Positions 7,863-17,302 of a stretch of DNA of 64,000 nt are shown here, one piece after another. The stretch covers positions 81,159-145,158 of the forward strand of contig NZ_KV392042.1 of assembly GCF_001618145.1 (NCBI RefSeq), given 5' to 3'. The DNA comes from Oceanobacillus damuensis (GTDB lineage: Bacteria; Bacillota; Bacilli; Bacillales; Amphibacillaceae). Position 1 is the stretch's first letter. Every line of letters begins with the position of its first letter. Under the pieces are notes generated by a model. It saw only the letters and a program-made list of their open reading frames with translations, was not told the DNA's origin and did no database searches. A program made the translations under genes and the position numbers.

Positions 7863-9152
7863 TTAAAGTAAGTTCACAAAGATACCGGCAAGAAATAAGA
7901 TCAGCGCAGCGCCCAATGTGGATGAAATTTGACAAAATGGCATTAACTCCATTCTTTTGGCTGCTGCTAAAACAGAGACGTCTCCAGTTCCTCCCATGTT
8001 AGCCATGCCCAACCCTGTGGTAATCGCTGCTTCAATGGGATAAAAGCCGACTAATTTCCCGATAAATCCCGCACCTAGAGTCGCACCTATGACGACAGTT
8101 CCTACGATGATAACGTATTTGAGGGTAAGCGCATGAATGATGACATTAAGGTCGGTAAACGTAATTCCAATCCCGACTAATAGCGCAAATGTCCAATTCT
8201 TTACAACGAATTGATACCATGCACTTGCTCCGTCCACAATCATTTTGGGAAGAATACCGGATATTTTCAGAATTGCTAACAAGATAATCATCAATGCAAA
8301 GGGATGGAGAGGAATGAATTCTCCTAGCATTTGACTGATGACCAAAATGAGCAGCCCGGAAATCAACCCAACGCCCATTTGACTAATGTTATATGTAGGT
8401 TCTTTGCTTTCAACATGAAGTCCTGGCATCATTACGCCATTACCGGTTAAATGTGGATGCTTTTTTCCTATGGCATTTAAGATGCTTGCGATCACAATGG
8501 CAAATAAATTACCTATAGCAATGGCTGGAACTAAAAGAGAAATATAATAACTAGGATCGTTGCCCAGAACGTCCGAGTACAATTGTGACAATGGTACTCC
8601 ACCTATGCCCATGCCCCCACCCATAATTGGAAGCACAATAACTAGGATGGTTTTGATAAATCCATCTCCAAAAATAAACCCGGCCAGTCCTCCGAGTGTG
8701 ATTGCAGTTGTTACAGATGCGAGCAAAGGTATGGCAAATCGACTGCCTGCTTTTACCAAAATTTTTGAATCGATTCCAAGAATGCTGCCAGTTATTAATC
8801 CTGCTATGTAAAAATTTAAAAATCCCCCCGTTTGCATGAAGTCGGTAATCATTCCTGCTGTTTCCTTGGGCATAATGTTCATATGTATCATGAAAGCAGA
8901 GCCGAAAATAGATAAAATTGCCCCACCACCAAGGTAACTTCTTAAAATTGGAGTTTTATCTCCAACCCAGCCGAAAAACTCACCTAGAACCATCATAAGA
9001 AGGATAGCTCCAACCATTCCTGCAGGCAAATTCCCAGTATACATTGCAAATAACGTAATCGAAAGGATAACTAAAAACCAACCAATCGGAATGTTAAATA
9101 TAGTTATTTTTTCTTGGCTGTTTAATTCTTCCATCTTTTTGACTTGTGACAT
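7863..9152 (-). CDS. 2-hydroxycarboxylate transporter (2HCT family; malate/citrate/lactate carrier)
   Basis: A 429-residue membrane protein with about 11 hydrophobic segments and two re-entrant-loop signatures of the 2HCT family: MGGGMGIGGVPLSQ in the first half and ANMGGTGDVSVLAA in the second. These glycine-rich loops are arranged by internal duplication. The Arg in KRMELMPFCQISS corresponds to the substrate-binding Arg region in CitS/CimH-type carriers. The ATG at 9152 follows GAGGAAG. The gene is divergent from an L-2-hydroxyacid dehydrogenase at 9393, so transport and oxidation of the same hydroxyacid (malate, lactate or a branched hydroxyacid) is likely. No two-component regulator of the CitST/MalKR type is adjacent. 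Confidence 0.86.
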   Translation of the reverse strand: MSQVKKMEELNSQEKITIFNIPIGWFLVILSITLFAMYTGNLPAGMVGAILLMMVLGEFFGWVGDKTPILRSYLGGGAILSIFGSAFMIHMNIMPKETAGMITDFMQTGGFLNFYIAGLITGSILGIDSKILVKAGSRFAIPLLASVTTAITLGGLAGFIFGDGFIKTILVIVLPIMGGGMGIGGVPLSQLYSDVLGNDPSYYISLLVPAIAIGNLFAIVIASILNAIGKKHPHLTGNGVMMPGLHVESKEPTYNISQMGVGLISGLLILVISQMLGEFIPLHPFALMIILLAILKISGILPKMIVDGASAWYQFVVKNWTFALLVGIGITFTDLNVIIHALTLKYVIIVGTVVIGATLGAGFIGKLVGFYPIEAAITTGLGMANMGGTGDVSVLAAAKRMELMPFCQISSTLGAALILFLAGIFVNLL

Positions 9153-9392
9153 CTTCTTCCTCTTTTCAAAACTATTCTGGACTCTACTAAACTATTATTT
9201 TAATATGAGATGTTACAATAGGTCAATATATTAAAATTTTCAAGTAATTGAATCTCATATAATAAATGAAAATTAATCTAGCACTATTTAGCTTTTTCAG
9301 CGAAAATAGACATTTATCTAAAAACAGTTACAATAATATAGTAGAATTTACATAACTTATTTTAAAAGTGATTGGATAGAAGGAGGATAATG

Positions 9393-10376
9393 ATGAAAAA
9401 TAATAAACTTGCTATCGTAGGTGTCGGGCATGTTGGTTCTTATGTACTTGCCGATGCGATGAAGACTGGGCTTTTTTCTGAAATAGTTGTGATTGATAAG
9501 GATAAAGATGTTGCGTTTGGGGAAGCCCTTGATCAAGCCCACGCAACGGCTCTTCCTTATATGACAAATACCCATGTATTTGCTGGTGATTATGAAAATG
9601 TAGAAGATGCGGATGTCATTATTATTGCTGCTGGACCGAGTGTGATTATCACGGATAAAGATGCAAAACCAGACAGGGCTTTACTTGCCGGAGAAAATGC
9701 AGAAGTCATTCGTGAAGTCATGGCAGGTATTACAACGTATACGAAAGATGCTATTGTCATTTTAATTACGAACCCATTGGATACAATGGTATATATTGCA
9801 GAAAATGAATTCGATTATCCGCAAGGTCGGATATTCGGAACAGGAACGATGCTTGACTCCGCCCGTTTGCGTCATGCGATCGCATCCAACTACAATATCG
9901 ATCCCAAAAGCGTCACGGGTTATATGATGGGTGAACATGGAATGACTGCGTTCCCTGTTTTTAGCCGATTAAATGTTCAAGGGTTCGGGGAAAAGGAATT
10001 GGATAGTTATTTTGAGGGGAAAGAACCGCTCGATCGAGAGGTATTCGGTCAAAAAGTTGTCGATACAGCCTATGATGTTATTACAAGTAAAGGTTGGACG
10101 AACGCTGCAATCGCCCAGGCAGCAATTACGCTGGCAAAGGCTATTATATTGGATGAACGAAGTGTGTATCCAGTCTGTACCACATTAAATGGGCAGTACG
10201 GTTATGAAGGGGATGTCGCTTTAAGCATGCCTTGCCTCATTGGTAAAAACGGTGTGGAACAGCAATTGGAAATAGAGTTAGATGAACAGGAAATGGAGCT
10301 ATTACATAAATCGGCTGCATATATACAAGAAACAATGAATATAGCAGAAACAGGAAAAGATAAAAAAGTAAAATAA
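9393..10376 (+). CDS. L-lactate/L-2-hydroxyisocaproate dehydrogenase-like enzyme
   Basis: A 327-residue LDH/MDH-superfamily protein. The NAD-binding GxGxVG is GVGHVGS at the N-terminus. ITNPLDTM, GTGTMLDSARLR (substrate-carboxylate Arg) and GEHGMTAFP (catalytic His) are all present. The specificity loop (IIAAGPSVIITDKDAKPDRA) is unlike that of classical LDH or MDH and recalls L-2-hydroxyisocaproate dehydrogenase. The ATG at 9393 is six bases after AGGAGG; ATG 9390 is also possible. The shared intergenic region with the 2HCT carrier suggests a small hydroxyacid-use module. Whether it works as an oxidase or a reductase in vivo is not evident. Confidence 0.83.
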   Translation: MKNNKLAIVGVGHVGSYVLADAMKTGLFSEIVVIDKDKDVAFGEALDQAHATALPYMTNTHVFAGDYENVEDADVIIIAAGPSVIITDKDAKPDRALLAGENAEVIREVMAGITTYTKDAIVILITNPLDTMVYIAENEFDYPQGRIFGTGTMLDSARLRHAIASNYNIDPKSVTGYMMGEHGMTAFPVFSRLNVQGFGEKELDSYFEGKEPLDREVFGQKVVDTAYDVITSKGWTNAAIAQAAITLAKAIILDERSVYPVCTTLNGQYGYEGDVALSMPCLIGKNGVEQQLEIELDEQEMELLHKSAAYIQETMNIAETGKDKKVK

Positions 10377-10491
10377 ATGATTGGCGGAACAGGTTTCGCC
10401 CTCCATAGTTGGAAAAAATGGATAGCCCCCCAGTGATTATTCCTACCAATGTTTTTAGGTCAATACAGTCAGGAAAGGGATTATAGACAAG

Positions 10492-10989
10492 ATGATTTCT
10501 TTAAGAAATGTTCAAGCTAAAGATTTAGAAAAGCTGTTAATTATTGAGAATGAAGCCTTTTCAATAGAAGAAGCTGCGACAAAAGAAGCAATGGCGGAGA
10601 GGATTCAGTTGATAGCTGATACCTTTATTGTGGCTAAAAAGGAAGGGGAAATACTTGGTTATATTAATGGTCCTATTATTGATCAACCTTATATAACGGA
10701 TGATCTTTTTGAAGGAATCAAAGAGAATCCGAAAAGAGGAGGATATCAAAGTATTTTAGGGTTAGCGGTGTCCCGAAAGGCTAGAAATCAAGGGATTGCA
10801 AAGCTTTTAATTGAGAAAATGGAAGAACTTGTAGAAGAAAATGAAAGAGAAGGAATCACTTTAACATGTAAACAAGAACTAGTTTCTTTTTATGAAAAAT
10901 TTGGATTTATTAGCCATGGCATGTCTGAATCAAAACATGCTGGAGTAAGCTGGTATAACTTGGTAAAATTAAGAGAGGGTAGGAATTAA
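10492..10989 (+). CDS. GNAT-family N-acetyltransferase
   Basis: A 165-residue protein with the GNAT acetyl-CoA site: strand 4 LGLAVSRKARNQGIAKLLIEKMEEL, i.e. the V-x-x-x-x-R/Q-x-x-G-x-A/G pattern (RNQGIA). It ends with a strand-turn FYEKFGFISHG typical of the fold. The N-terminal ISLRNVQAKDLEKLLIIENEAF is the usual beta1-alpha1 start. The substrate is unknown; the Phe/Gly-rich acceptor loop gives no clue. There is only a modest ribosome binding site (GGAAAGGG). It sits alone between the dehydrogenase and purC. Confidence 0.85.
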   Translation: MISLRNVQAKDLEKLLIIENEAFSIEEAATKEAMAERIQLIADTFIVAKKEGEILGYINGPIIDQPYITDDLFEGIKENPKRGGYQSILGLAVSRKARNQGIAKLLIEKMEELVEENEREGITLTCKQELVSFYEKFGFISHGMSESKHAGVSWYNLVKLREGRN

Positions 10990-11134
10990 TTCTTTTTCAC
11001 GCTGTCACCGATAATAATGGCAAACCTACTAGAATGGATAGCATTCCTTGTATACAAGTATAAGATTTAACTCATACGGTGAAATAATGCGGTAACGAGA
11101 TTTTCTAATAAATTCTTCAAAAGAGGTGCATGAA

Positions 11135-11827
11135 ATGAAACTTTTATATTCTGGTAAAACAAAAAATGTATATGAATTAGAAGATGGAAACTATTTATTA
11201 AAATTTAAGGATGATGTCACCGGTGAAGATGGTGTATTTGATCCAGGTGCAAATACAGTTGGGCTTTCTATTGAAGGTGCAGGGAAAGCTGGATTAAAAC
11301 TGACTCAGTTTTTCTTTGAGAAGTTAAAAGAGCAAAATATACCAACACATTTTATTGATGCAGATATAGAGAAACAAGAAATGAAAGTGGCGCCGGCAAC
11401 AGTATTTGGCCAAGGCTTAGAAGTAATTTGCCGTTTCCGTGCGGTAGGTAGCTTCTTGAGAAGATATGGTAAATACACAGAAGAGGGCCAACCACTGGAT
11501 GCATTTGTTGAAGTAACGTTAAAAGATGACGAACGGCAGGATCCACCAATCAGCCGTGATGCATTGCATATGCTTGGAATTTTAGAAAAAGAAGAGTATT
11601 CCATTCTAAAGAATCTTACGAAAGAGATTTCCCATGTTGTGAAAGATGAGTTGGAAAAAAAGGGTATGGAACTGTACGATATAAAGTTGGAATTTGGTAG
11701 AAATGCCGGTAATCAGATTATCTTAATTGATGAAATTTCTGGTGGGAATATGAGAGTTTATAAAGATGGGGAATATGTTCAACCATTGGACCTGGAAAAA
11801 TTACTATTGGGCGATCCCCGACAGTAA
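11135..11827 (+). CDS. purC: SAICAR synthetase (phosphoribosylaminoimidazole-succinocarboxamide synthase)
   Basis: A 230-residue protein with the SAICAR synthetase fold. It has LLYSGKTKNVYEL (ATP-binding strand loop), FKDDVTG, EVICRFRAVGSFLRRYG, ISRDALHMLGI and LIDEISGGNMRV (metal and ATP site near the C-terminus). It catalyses the joining of aspartate to CAIR in purine synthesis. The start at 11135 is placed after GAGGTG; an earlier ATG nine bases upstream overlaps that site. It stands alone with its own terminator, away from any other pur gene. It is either a second copy or a paralog with a shifted role; the NNR..SR motif of standard PurC is here RAVGSFLRR. Confidence 0.82.
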   Translation: MKLLYSGKTKNVYELEDGNYLLKFKDDVTGEDGVFDPGANTVGLSIEGAGKAGLKLTQFFFEKLKEQNIPTHFIDADIEKQEMKVAPATVFGQGLEVICRFRAVGSFLRRYGKYTEEGQPLDAFVEVTLKDDERQDPPISRDALHMLGILEKEEYSILKNLTKEISHVVKDELEKKGMELYDIKLEFGRNAGNQIILIDEISGGNMRVYKDGEYVQPLDLEKLLLGDPRQ

Positions 11828-11885
11828 TAAAGTAAACCCATTGTGGGTTTCTACTGGCCAGTTAATCTCAGGACAAAAAAGATGG

Positions 11886-11917
11886 AAAAGCCGAATACCA
11901 TAAGGTTTTCGGCTTTT
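11886..11917 (+). terminator. Rho-independent terminator of purC
   Basis: AAAAGCCGAA and TTCGGCTTTT form a 10-bp perfect stem with a 12-base loop, ending in Ts. It is symmetrical enough to act in both directions. Confidence 0.85.
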
Positions 11918-12124
11918 GCATGAGCGACCCAGCCACAGCGTCTTTAATATCTTTTTAATGTATCCTTCAATTAATGAGTGGCAAGGTTTATAGTTGCTTC
12001 GTATATATCTTCATCCGATATATTTTCATCTTTTCAGTTGAACTGTTCTAATAACCCAAGCTTTATTTATTTTGAAAAGAAAGGCTGGGCAGCTACCAAA
12101 AGCATTCATCTATTTCAATGTCAA

Positions 12125-13297
12125 TCACTTTCCACAGCACTTCTTAAATTTCTTCCCACTGTCACAAGGGCAAGGGTCATTACGGCCTATACCCAAGCGT
12201 TTCGCGTCTCGTCGGGCTCTTTCCTTCTGTTGTTCATCCCAATAAGCATCTTTTTCCAATAGTTCTTTTTTCCATTCCTATGATTTGGGTGATCAACGCC
12301 ATTAATGACACAATTCCCGTATAAAGGTTCTTTTAAATCAAGCAATTTCTCATCGTAGCCTTCCTCAATAAGTGCTGCCACCTTTGGGATAGCTTTTGTT
12401 GGTAGTTGGCGACATAATGCTTCACCAATCAGTGTTTTCGAACTTTTATCGGTTGTTTGTTCTAAGTGATGCAGCAGCATTTCTTCAGCGGCAGGGTGTT
12501 TGATATTTTCCAGCACATTAATTGCGAACATAGACGAATCATCATTTGTAACATATTTCTCCACTGCTGGAATTACTTCAGGTGTGCCAATCTTAATTAG
12601 GGCATCCATAACCTCTTCCAGCAAAAAGTCCTCTTCCACCCGTGTAAGTAACTCTGTAAGTTGCGGTATCAAGGAAGTAACTTTTTGTTCACCAGCAAGG
12701 TAAACATGATAAATGCCATTAAAGGAAAAGAATTCCTCGTCTATCTCTTCCTTTATAGCTGCTTCAATCTCCCAAAAATTCGGTCCGTCGAATTCTCCTC
12801 GTTTGATCAATTCTTTAAAAATTCTTTTGCCGAATTTGAAAAGGTGCTGATTAAACGCACCATTTTCCAGTGAATTCATGATACCAGCGATTTCCTCAAA
12901 TAACTGTTCCGTATCCATCGAATGTAAGCTTACAATTGTTTCTAAAGCCTCTTTATTGACGAATGGAGAAAGTTGATGCTGATACTTTGCAATTAGATCG
13001 GTGTCACACCGTGCAATAATGGTTGAATACCAAAAAGAGTTATCATCTTTTTTATTTAGGCGTCTAATTATTCCTTATACAAAGCACATTTTCTGTGACA
13101 GGCATGTGCTTTGTATAAGGAATAATTCGATTAATCATTGGATGGGGTACCAGCTTGTCCAATGCTTGTAAGGCGTAGAAAAAAGATTGCTCTGTTCCCA
13201 GTTGACAATTATCAAGTGTTTTCAGCGCAAAATCACGTAGAAATTTATCGTCGCTTAGAATATATGGTTCGACTTTTGTTAAGAATGTATTAGCCAT
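12125..13297 (-). pseudogene. HEAT-like repeat protein with C-terminal SEC-C motif, broken twice
   Basis: From ATG 13297 the frame (ANTFLTKVEPYILSDDKF...) stops at 13064 because of a 25-bp inverted insertion (13066-13090). Removing exactly those 25 bases joins MPVTE to RRLNKKDDNSFWYS and re-enters the frame running through 12918. The protein then has helical repeats (LIPQLTELLTRVEEDFLLEE, DALIKIGTPEVIPAVEKYV). It loses frame again at the T6 run 12266-12271 (A6 on the coding strand). One more base there restores [18 protein letters not shown] and the tail [20 protein letters not shown], a SEC-C zinc motif, with the stop at 12125-12127. The repaired length is exactly 382 codons plus stop. The role is unknown; it probably binds proteins. 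Confidence 0.85.
13066..13127. repeat. 24-bp perfect inverted repeat inside the SEC-C/HEAT-like gene
   Basis: Positions 13066-13089 are the exact reverse complement of 13104-13127, separated by a 14-base spacer. On the coding (minus) strand the right arm is read first and is in frame; the left arm appears as an insert. See the finding on the template-switch mutation. Confidence 0.95.
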
Positions 13298-13705
13298 AAT
13301 ATGTATCCACCTTTACAACATCATGATACTACTTCAACTTCTCATTATAATCCATTTACCTCATATAGAATACCGATATCACCCGGGTATAATAAAAAGT
13401 TATGATTATATAAGTGAGAATGCACTGCCTTCTTATTTTAGATTTGGATAATGTTCCATTAAAATTTATTCTAATGTATAATTGATTTAAATAAATCTAT
13501 TATTAAATAAAGTGGTTATAAAACGAACATCCAAACTCAACCAGATTTCCTCAAACGTGTACCTCAGCACCAATCGCCCAGCTATCTTGGTATAACTCCA
13601 CAGACAGTAATTAGAATGAATGATGCATACCCAACTTAACTTAAGTCAATGCAGCATCAACATGTTCCAACTACAATGATAAAAAAAGCTAAAAGGAGGA
13701 CGGAG
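13298..13705. other. Intergenic region upstream of the oxidoreductase
   Basis: About 400 AT-rich bases. It holds a TATAAT-like box near 13388 and otherwise no hairpin, repeat or gene that I can support. It should contain the promoter for the gene at 13706. Confidence 0.4.
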
Positions 13706-14674
13706 ATGAAAGCGATAATCTCTGAAAAATATGGAACACCTGATACCCTGAAACTCAGTGAGGTAGCTGCTCCTGCACCTAAGCAAAGTCAAGTATTAGT
13801 AAGAGTTCATGCCTCATCGGTTAACTTTGGTAATCTTGTTTTATTGACTGGGAAACCGCTGCTGGCCCGATTAGTATTTGGTCTTCGAAAACCGAAATAT
13901 CCTATTCCTGGCGGGGACATGGCTGGAGTGGTGGAGGCTATCGGTGCGGGAGTTACCCAATTTCAGGTCGGTGATGAGGTGTATGGAGATTTATCCAGCT
14001 GTGGATGGGGTGCTTTTGCGGAGTATGTGGTTGTTGATGAAAAAGATGTGGCTTTAAAGCCTAGTAATCTATCATTTGCGGAAGCGGCAGCTGTACCCAT
14101 GGCAGCTACCACGGCATTACAAGCTATAAGGGACATAGCTAAGATAAAGCCTGGACAGGAAGTACTGATCCATGGTGCCTCAGGTGGTGTGGGAACTTTT
14201 GCCGTTCAAATTGCGAAGGCATATGCCGCAAAAGTGACAGCGGTGGTGAGTACCAGAAACGTCGACATCGCAAGGTCCCTTGGTGCTGACCATGTAATGG
14301 ATTATAAAAAGGAAGACTTGGCCAATCATGATATGGTTTATGATTTGATTATCGGAGTGAATGGAGATCAATCCATTTCGGCGTATAAAAGAAAGCTAAA
14401 AGAGAATGGATTATTTGTTCATGTTGGTGGTACAGAAATTCAAATGTACCAAACGATGATTCTCGGATCTTGGTTTTCCATGATTGGAAAAAAGAAATTT
14501 ACCACCTTTCTGCAAAAAGCGAATCAAAAAGATTTATTAGTGATGAAAGAGCTTATTGAACAAGGCAAAGTAAAGCCGGTTATTGATAGAAGCTATTCTT
14601 TAAGTGAGGTAACAGAGGCATTCCAATATTTTGAAAAGGGCCATTCGCAGGGGAAAGTTATTATAACTATTTGA
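13706..14674 (+). CDS. Zinc-free MDR-family oxidoreductase (quinone-oxidoreductase-like)
   Basis: A 322-residue medium-chain dehydrogenase/reductase. The N-terminal GroES-like domain (MKAIISEKYGTPDTLKLSEV; PGGDMAGVVEAIGAGVTQF) is followed by a Rossmann domain with LIHGASGGVGTFAVQIAK and a C-terminal VTEAFQYFEKGHSQGKVII. The structural and catalytic zinc cysteines of alcohol dehydrogenases are missing, as in NADPH:quinone reductases. The start at 13706 is chosen for its AGGAGG; an in-frame upstream start adds 19 unlikely residues. It probably reduces quinones or enals with NADPH. It is apparently monocistronic. Confidence 0.85.
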   Translation: MKAIISEKYGTPDTLKLSEVAAPAPKQSQVLVRVHASSVNFGNLVLLTGKPLLARLVFGLRKPKYPIPGGDMAGVVEAIGAGVTQFQVGDEVYGDLSSCGWGAFAEYVVVDEKDVALKPSNLSFAEAAAVPMAATTALQAIRDIAKIKPGQEVLIHGASGGVGTFAVQIAKAYAAKVTAVVSTRNVDIARSLGADHVMDYKKEDLANHDMVYDLIIGVNGDQSISAYKRKLKENGLFVHVGGTEIQMYQTMILGSWFSMIGKKKFTTFLQKANQKDLLVMKELIEQGKVKPVIDRSYSLSEVTEAFQYFEKGHSQGKVIITI

Positions 14675-14789
14675 TACAGGAATAGAGTAAGTGATCTAAT
14701 AACAAAGCAGGTATAAATAATAAAGCGCTGGCTAGACTTGTAGCGAACTGAAAGGAAATATAGCAGATAAAATAAGAAAGGATGGAAAA

Positions 14790-17045
14790 ATGTCCGAAAT
14801 AAAGGATGAGATTATTTTAAGAGGGCTTAAAGAAAATAATTTAAAAAATATAGACTTAAACATACCAAAAGAAAAAATCATCGTATTTACAGGTCTTTCA
14901 GGCTCAGGAAAAAGCTCCGTTGTTTTTGATACATTAGCGACAGAGAGCAGAAGACAGATGATTTTGAACTATCCTCACTATGTCAGATACCAAATGCCAA
15001 GATACGAAAGACCCCAGGCCGATCTTATGCAGAACTTAAGCCCGGTTGTCGTAGTTGAACAGAGACCTATCGGAGGCAATTCCCGTTCAACCGTTGGCAC
15101 CTATATGGATATCAATCCATTAATCAGGCTTTTATTTTCAAGGATAGGAAAACCATCAATCGGAGCTGCCAGCGATTTTTTGAGTCAAAGTTCCTTTGGA
15201 AGGTGCCCACAATGCAGTGGATTTGGGGAGGTCATTACGCCAGACCCAAATAAGATGGTCGATTTGGATAAGTCACTTCGAGAGTATGCAGTGAGGTTTA
15301 AGCCATTATCGCCCTCAGGCTGGCAAGGTAACTGGATGATGACGTGCGGATTATTCAATCCGGATATACCAATAAAGGACTACCCAGAAGAAAAACGCCA
15401 ACTGCTATTATATGGTCCACGAGAAGGTGAGAAAGTCAATGCACCGTTTCACACAAAGAATGGACCTCAAAAACATGATTGGGATGGCTTATTGCCTAGA
15501 TTTACACGCCTTTATATCAATAGAGATATTTCAAAGCTAAGAGGAGTAACTCAAGATGACGTGTTGGCAGTATCAACACATTCACTATGCCCAACCTGCC
15601 AAGGCTCAGGCTTAAACCCAAAGGTATTGGAATGTAGGATAAAAGGCTTAAATATTGCAGAGTACGATCAATTAGAGCTTACAGAACTGCTAGAAGAACT
15701 AGAGAAATTAAAAGATCCGTTGGGAGAATATATAGCACTGCAGGCAATCCCGCATATCAAACAATTGGTTGATATGGGATTAGGGTATTTGAGCCTGTCA
15801 AGAAAAATGGGCACCTTATCTGGCGGCGAAGCTCAACGGGTAAAAATCGCCCGTCATTTAGGGAGCAGTTTAAACAATATCACATATATTTTCGACGAAC
15901 CCAGTGCAGGACTCCATCCAGAAGAAGTGGATATGTTAATACAGATGCTGAAAAGTATAAAAGACCAGCACAATACCGTCATCGTAATTGAACACGATCT
16001 ATCCGTAATAAAAGAAGCGGATGAAATAATCGAGATGGGACCAGGAGCAGGTATAAGTGGAGGGGAAGTTATCTATCAAGGCAAACTAGAAGGACTGAGA
16101 AACTCTAAAGCCGCAACAACCCTAAACCACAAGCTAAAAATAAACAAGAATCCAAGAGATATAAAAAGTTATTTTTCAATAAAAAGAGCAAGTAACAATA
16201 ACTTGAAAAATATAAATGTAAATATCCCTGAAAATGTCCTGGTCTCTATATGTGGGGTATCTGGTTCAGGCAAAAGTTCCTTAATGTCGGGTTCATTCAC
16301 AGAAAATTATCCTGAAACCATCATGGTGGAGCAGGGCAGCATAGGAATCTCTACCCGTTCGACACTAGCTACATATATGGGGATAATGGATGATATTCGC
16401 ACCATATTTTCAAAAGAAACAGGACAACCAGCAGGATTATTCAGCTTTAACTCTTCAGGAGCATGTCCTGTCTGCAAAGGAAAAGGAGTCATAGCACCCG
16501 ACGTGGCATTTGCAGATCCAGTGACAATTCCATGTGAAGCATGTGGCGGTACGAGATATTCAAAAGAAGCACTTTCCTATCGATATCGAGATAAAAATAT
16601 AGTAGAGATTCTAGATTTAACAATAGACGAGGCTATCAGCGATTTTAAAATACAAAAAATTATAAAGAGATTGAATACGTTAAAAGATGTAGGATTAGGA
16701 TATTTAACCTTAGGACAGACGACAAGTTCTCTAAGCGGAGGAGAAATCCAACGCCTGAAACTTGCAAGCCACCTGCAAAAAGAAGGACAAATCTACCTGT
16801 TAGACGAGCCATCCTTAGGCCTGCACACAAAAGATAATGGCAAGCTCTTAGACGTCTTTCAACATCTTGTAAACAAAGGTAATTCCGTTATCATAATCGA
16901 GCACAATCTAGACTTTATCGCGGCAAGCGACTGGGTAATAGAACTGGGTCCAGGAGGGGGAAAACAAGGCGGAAAAATTATATTTGAAGGTACACCAGAA
17001 GAGATGTTACATGCAGAGACATTGACAGCGAAATGGTTAAAGTAA
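14790..17045 (+). CDS. UvrA-like twin ABC ATPase (short UvrA paralog)
   Basis: A 751-residue protein with two ABC-ATPase halves of UvrA type. Half 1 has GLSGSGKSS (about 35-43), LSGGEAQRVKIARH and YIFDEPSAGLHP. Half 2 has GVSGSGKSS, LSGGEIQRLKLASH and YLLDEPSLGLHT. Cys-x2-Cys zinc modules are present (CPQCSGFG, CPTCQGSG, CPVCKGKG, CEACGG). At 751 residues it is about 200 shorter than housekeeping UvrA (about 940-950). It therefore fits the UvrA2-like class lacking the UvrB-binding region, often linked to tolerance of DNA-binding drugs. The ATG at 14790 follows AAAGGATGG. No transporter lies next to it. Confidence 0.85.
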   Translation: MSEIKDEIILRGLKENNLKNIDLNIPKEKIIVFTGLSGSGKSSVVFDTLATESRRQMILNYPHYVRYQMPRYERPQADLMQNLSPVVVVEQRPIGGNSRSTVGTYMDINPLIRLLFSRIGKPSIGAASDFLSQSSFGRCPQCSGFGEVITPDPNKMVDLDKSLREYAVRFKPLSPSGWQGNWMMTCGLFNPDIPIKDYPEEKRQLLLYGPREGEKVNAPFHTKNGPQKHDWDGLLPRFTRLYINRDISKLRGVTQDDVLAVSTHSLCPTCQGSGLNPKVLECRIKGLNIAEYDQLELTELLEELEKLKDPLGEYIALQAIPHIKQLVDMGLGYLSLSRKMGTLSGGEAQRVKIARHLGSSLNNITYIFDEPSAGLHPEEVDMLIQMLKSIKDQHNTVIVIEHDLSVIKEADEIIEMGPGAGISGGEVIYQGKLEGLRNSKAATTLNHKLKINKNPRDIKSYFSIKRASNNNLKNINVNIPENVLVSICGVSGSGKSSLMSGSFTENYPETIMVEQGSIGISTRSTLATYMGIMDDIRTIFSKETGQPAGLFSFNSSGACPVCKGKGVIAPDVAFADPVTIPCEACGGTRYSKEALSYRYRDKNIVEILDLTIDEAISDFKIQKIIKRLNTLKDVGLGYLTLGQTTSSLSGGEIQRLKLASHLQKEGQIYLLDEPSLGLHTKDNGKLLDVFQHLVNKGNSVIIIEHNLDFIAASDWVIELGPGGGKQGGKIIFEGTPEEMLHAETLTAKWLK

Positions 17046-17046
17046 G

Positions 17047-17079
17047 TGGACCACGGGGACAGGCGCCGCGGTCCTTTTC
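17047..17079 (+). terminator. GTCCCC-type repeat acting as terminator after the UvrA-like gene
   Basis: GGACCACGGGGACAGG followed by CGCCGCGGTCCTTTT forms a GC-rich imperfect hairpin ending in Ts, directly after the stop codon. It carries the reverse complement of the CTGTCCCCGTGG core found elsewhere in the window, so a dispersed repeat seems to serve as the terminator. Confidence 0.6.
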
Positions 17080-17195
17080 TAATTAAAGCCAAGGTTTGTT
17101 TAGTCCTCCTTGCGCTCGAAAATTTACTCCACATTCCAAACAACAACTACATAGTATAGTGGGCGGTTGGCCATCTTCCTTATGAAGTGGTAAGG

Positions 17196-17302
17196 ATGCC
17201 GACATATGAAGCAATGAGTTTATTTTACAATTCAGCTATTTTCTTATAGCATGCTTAGCACTAATTGTTACAATCATCGTCCTTCTAAATAAAAAGAAGT
17301 AA
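17196..17302 (+). pseudogene. Holin-like type I toxin (TxpA/BsrG-like), one-base frameshift
   Basis: ATG 17196 follows AAGG and gives MPTYEAMSLF, the standard opening of Bacillus putative holin-like toxins, but hits TAG after 17 codons. In another frame the sequence continues QFSYFLIACLALIVTIIV and ends LLNKKK with a stop at 17300-17302. This is the expected membrane helix and lysine tail. Adding one T to the TTTT run at 17222-17225 gives a 35-residue protein of normal size. So either the toxin is inactivated or the run was misread. The 3' end overlaps a convergent antisense RNA. Confidence 0.8.
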
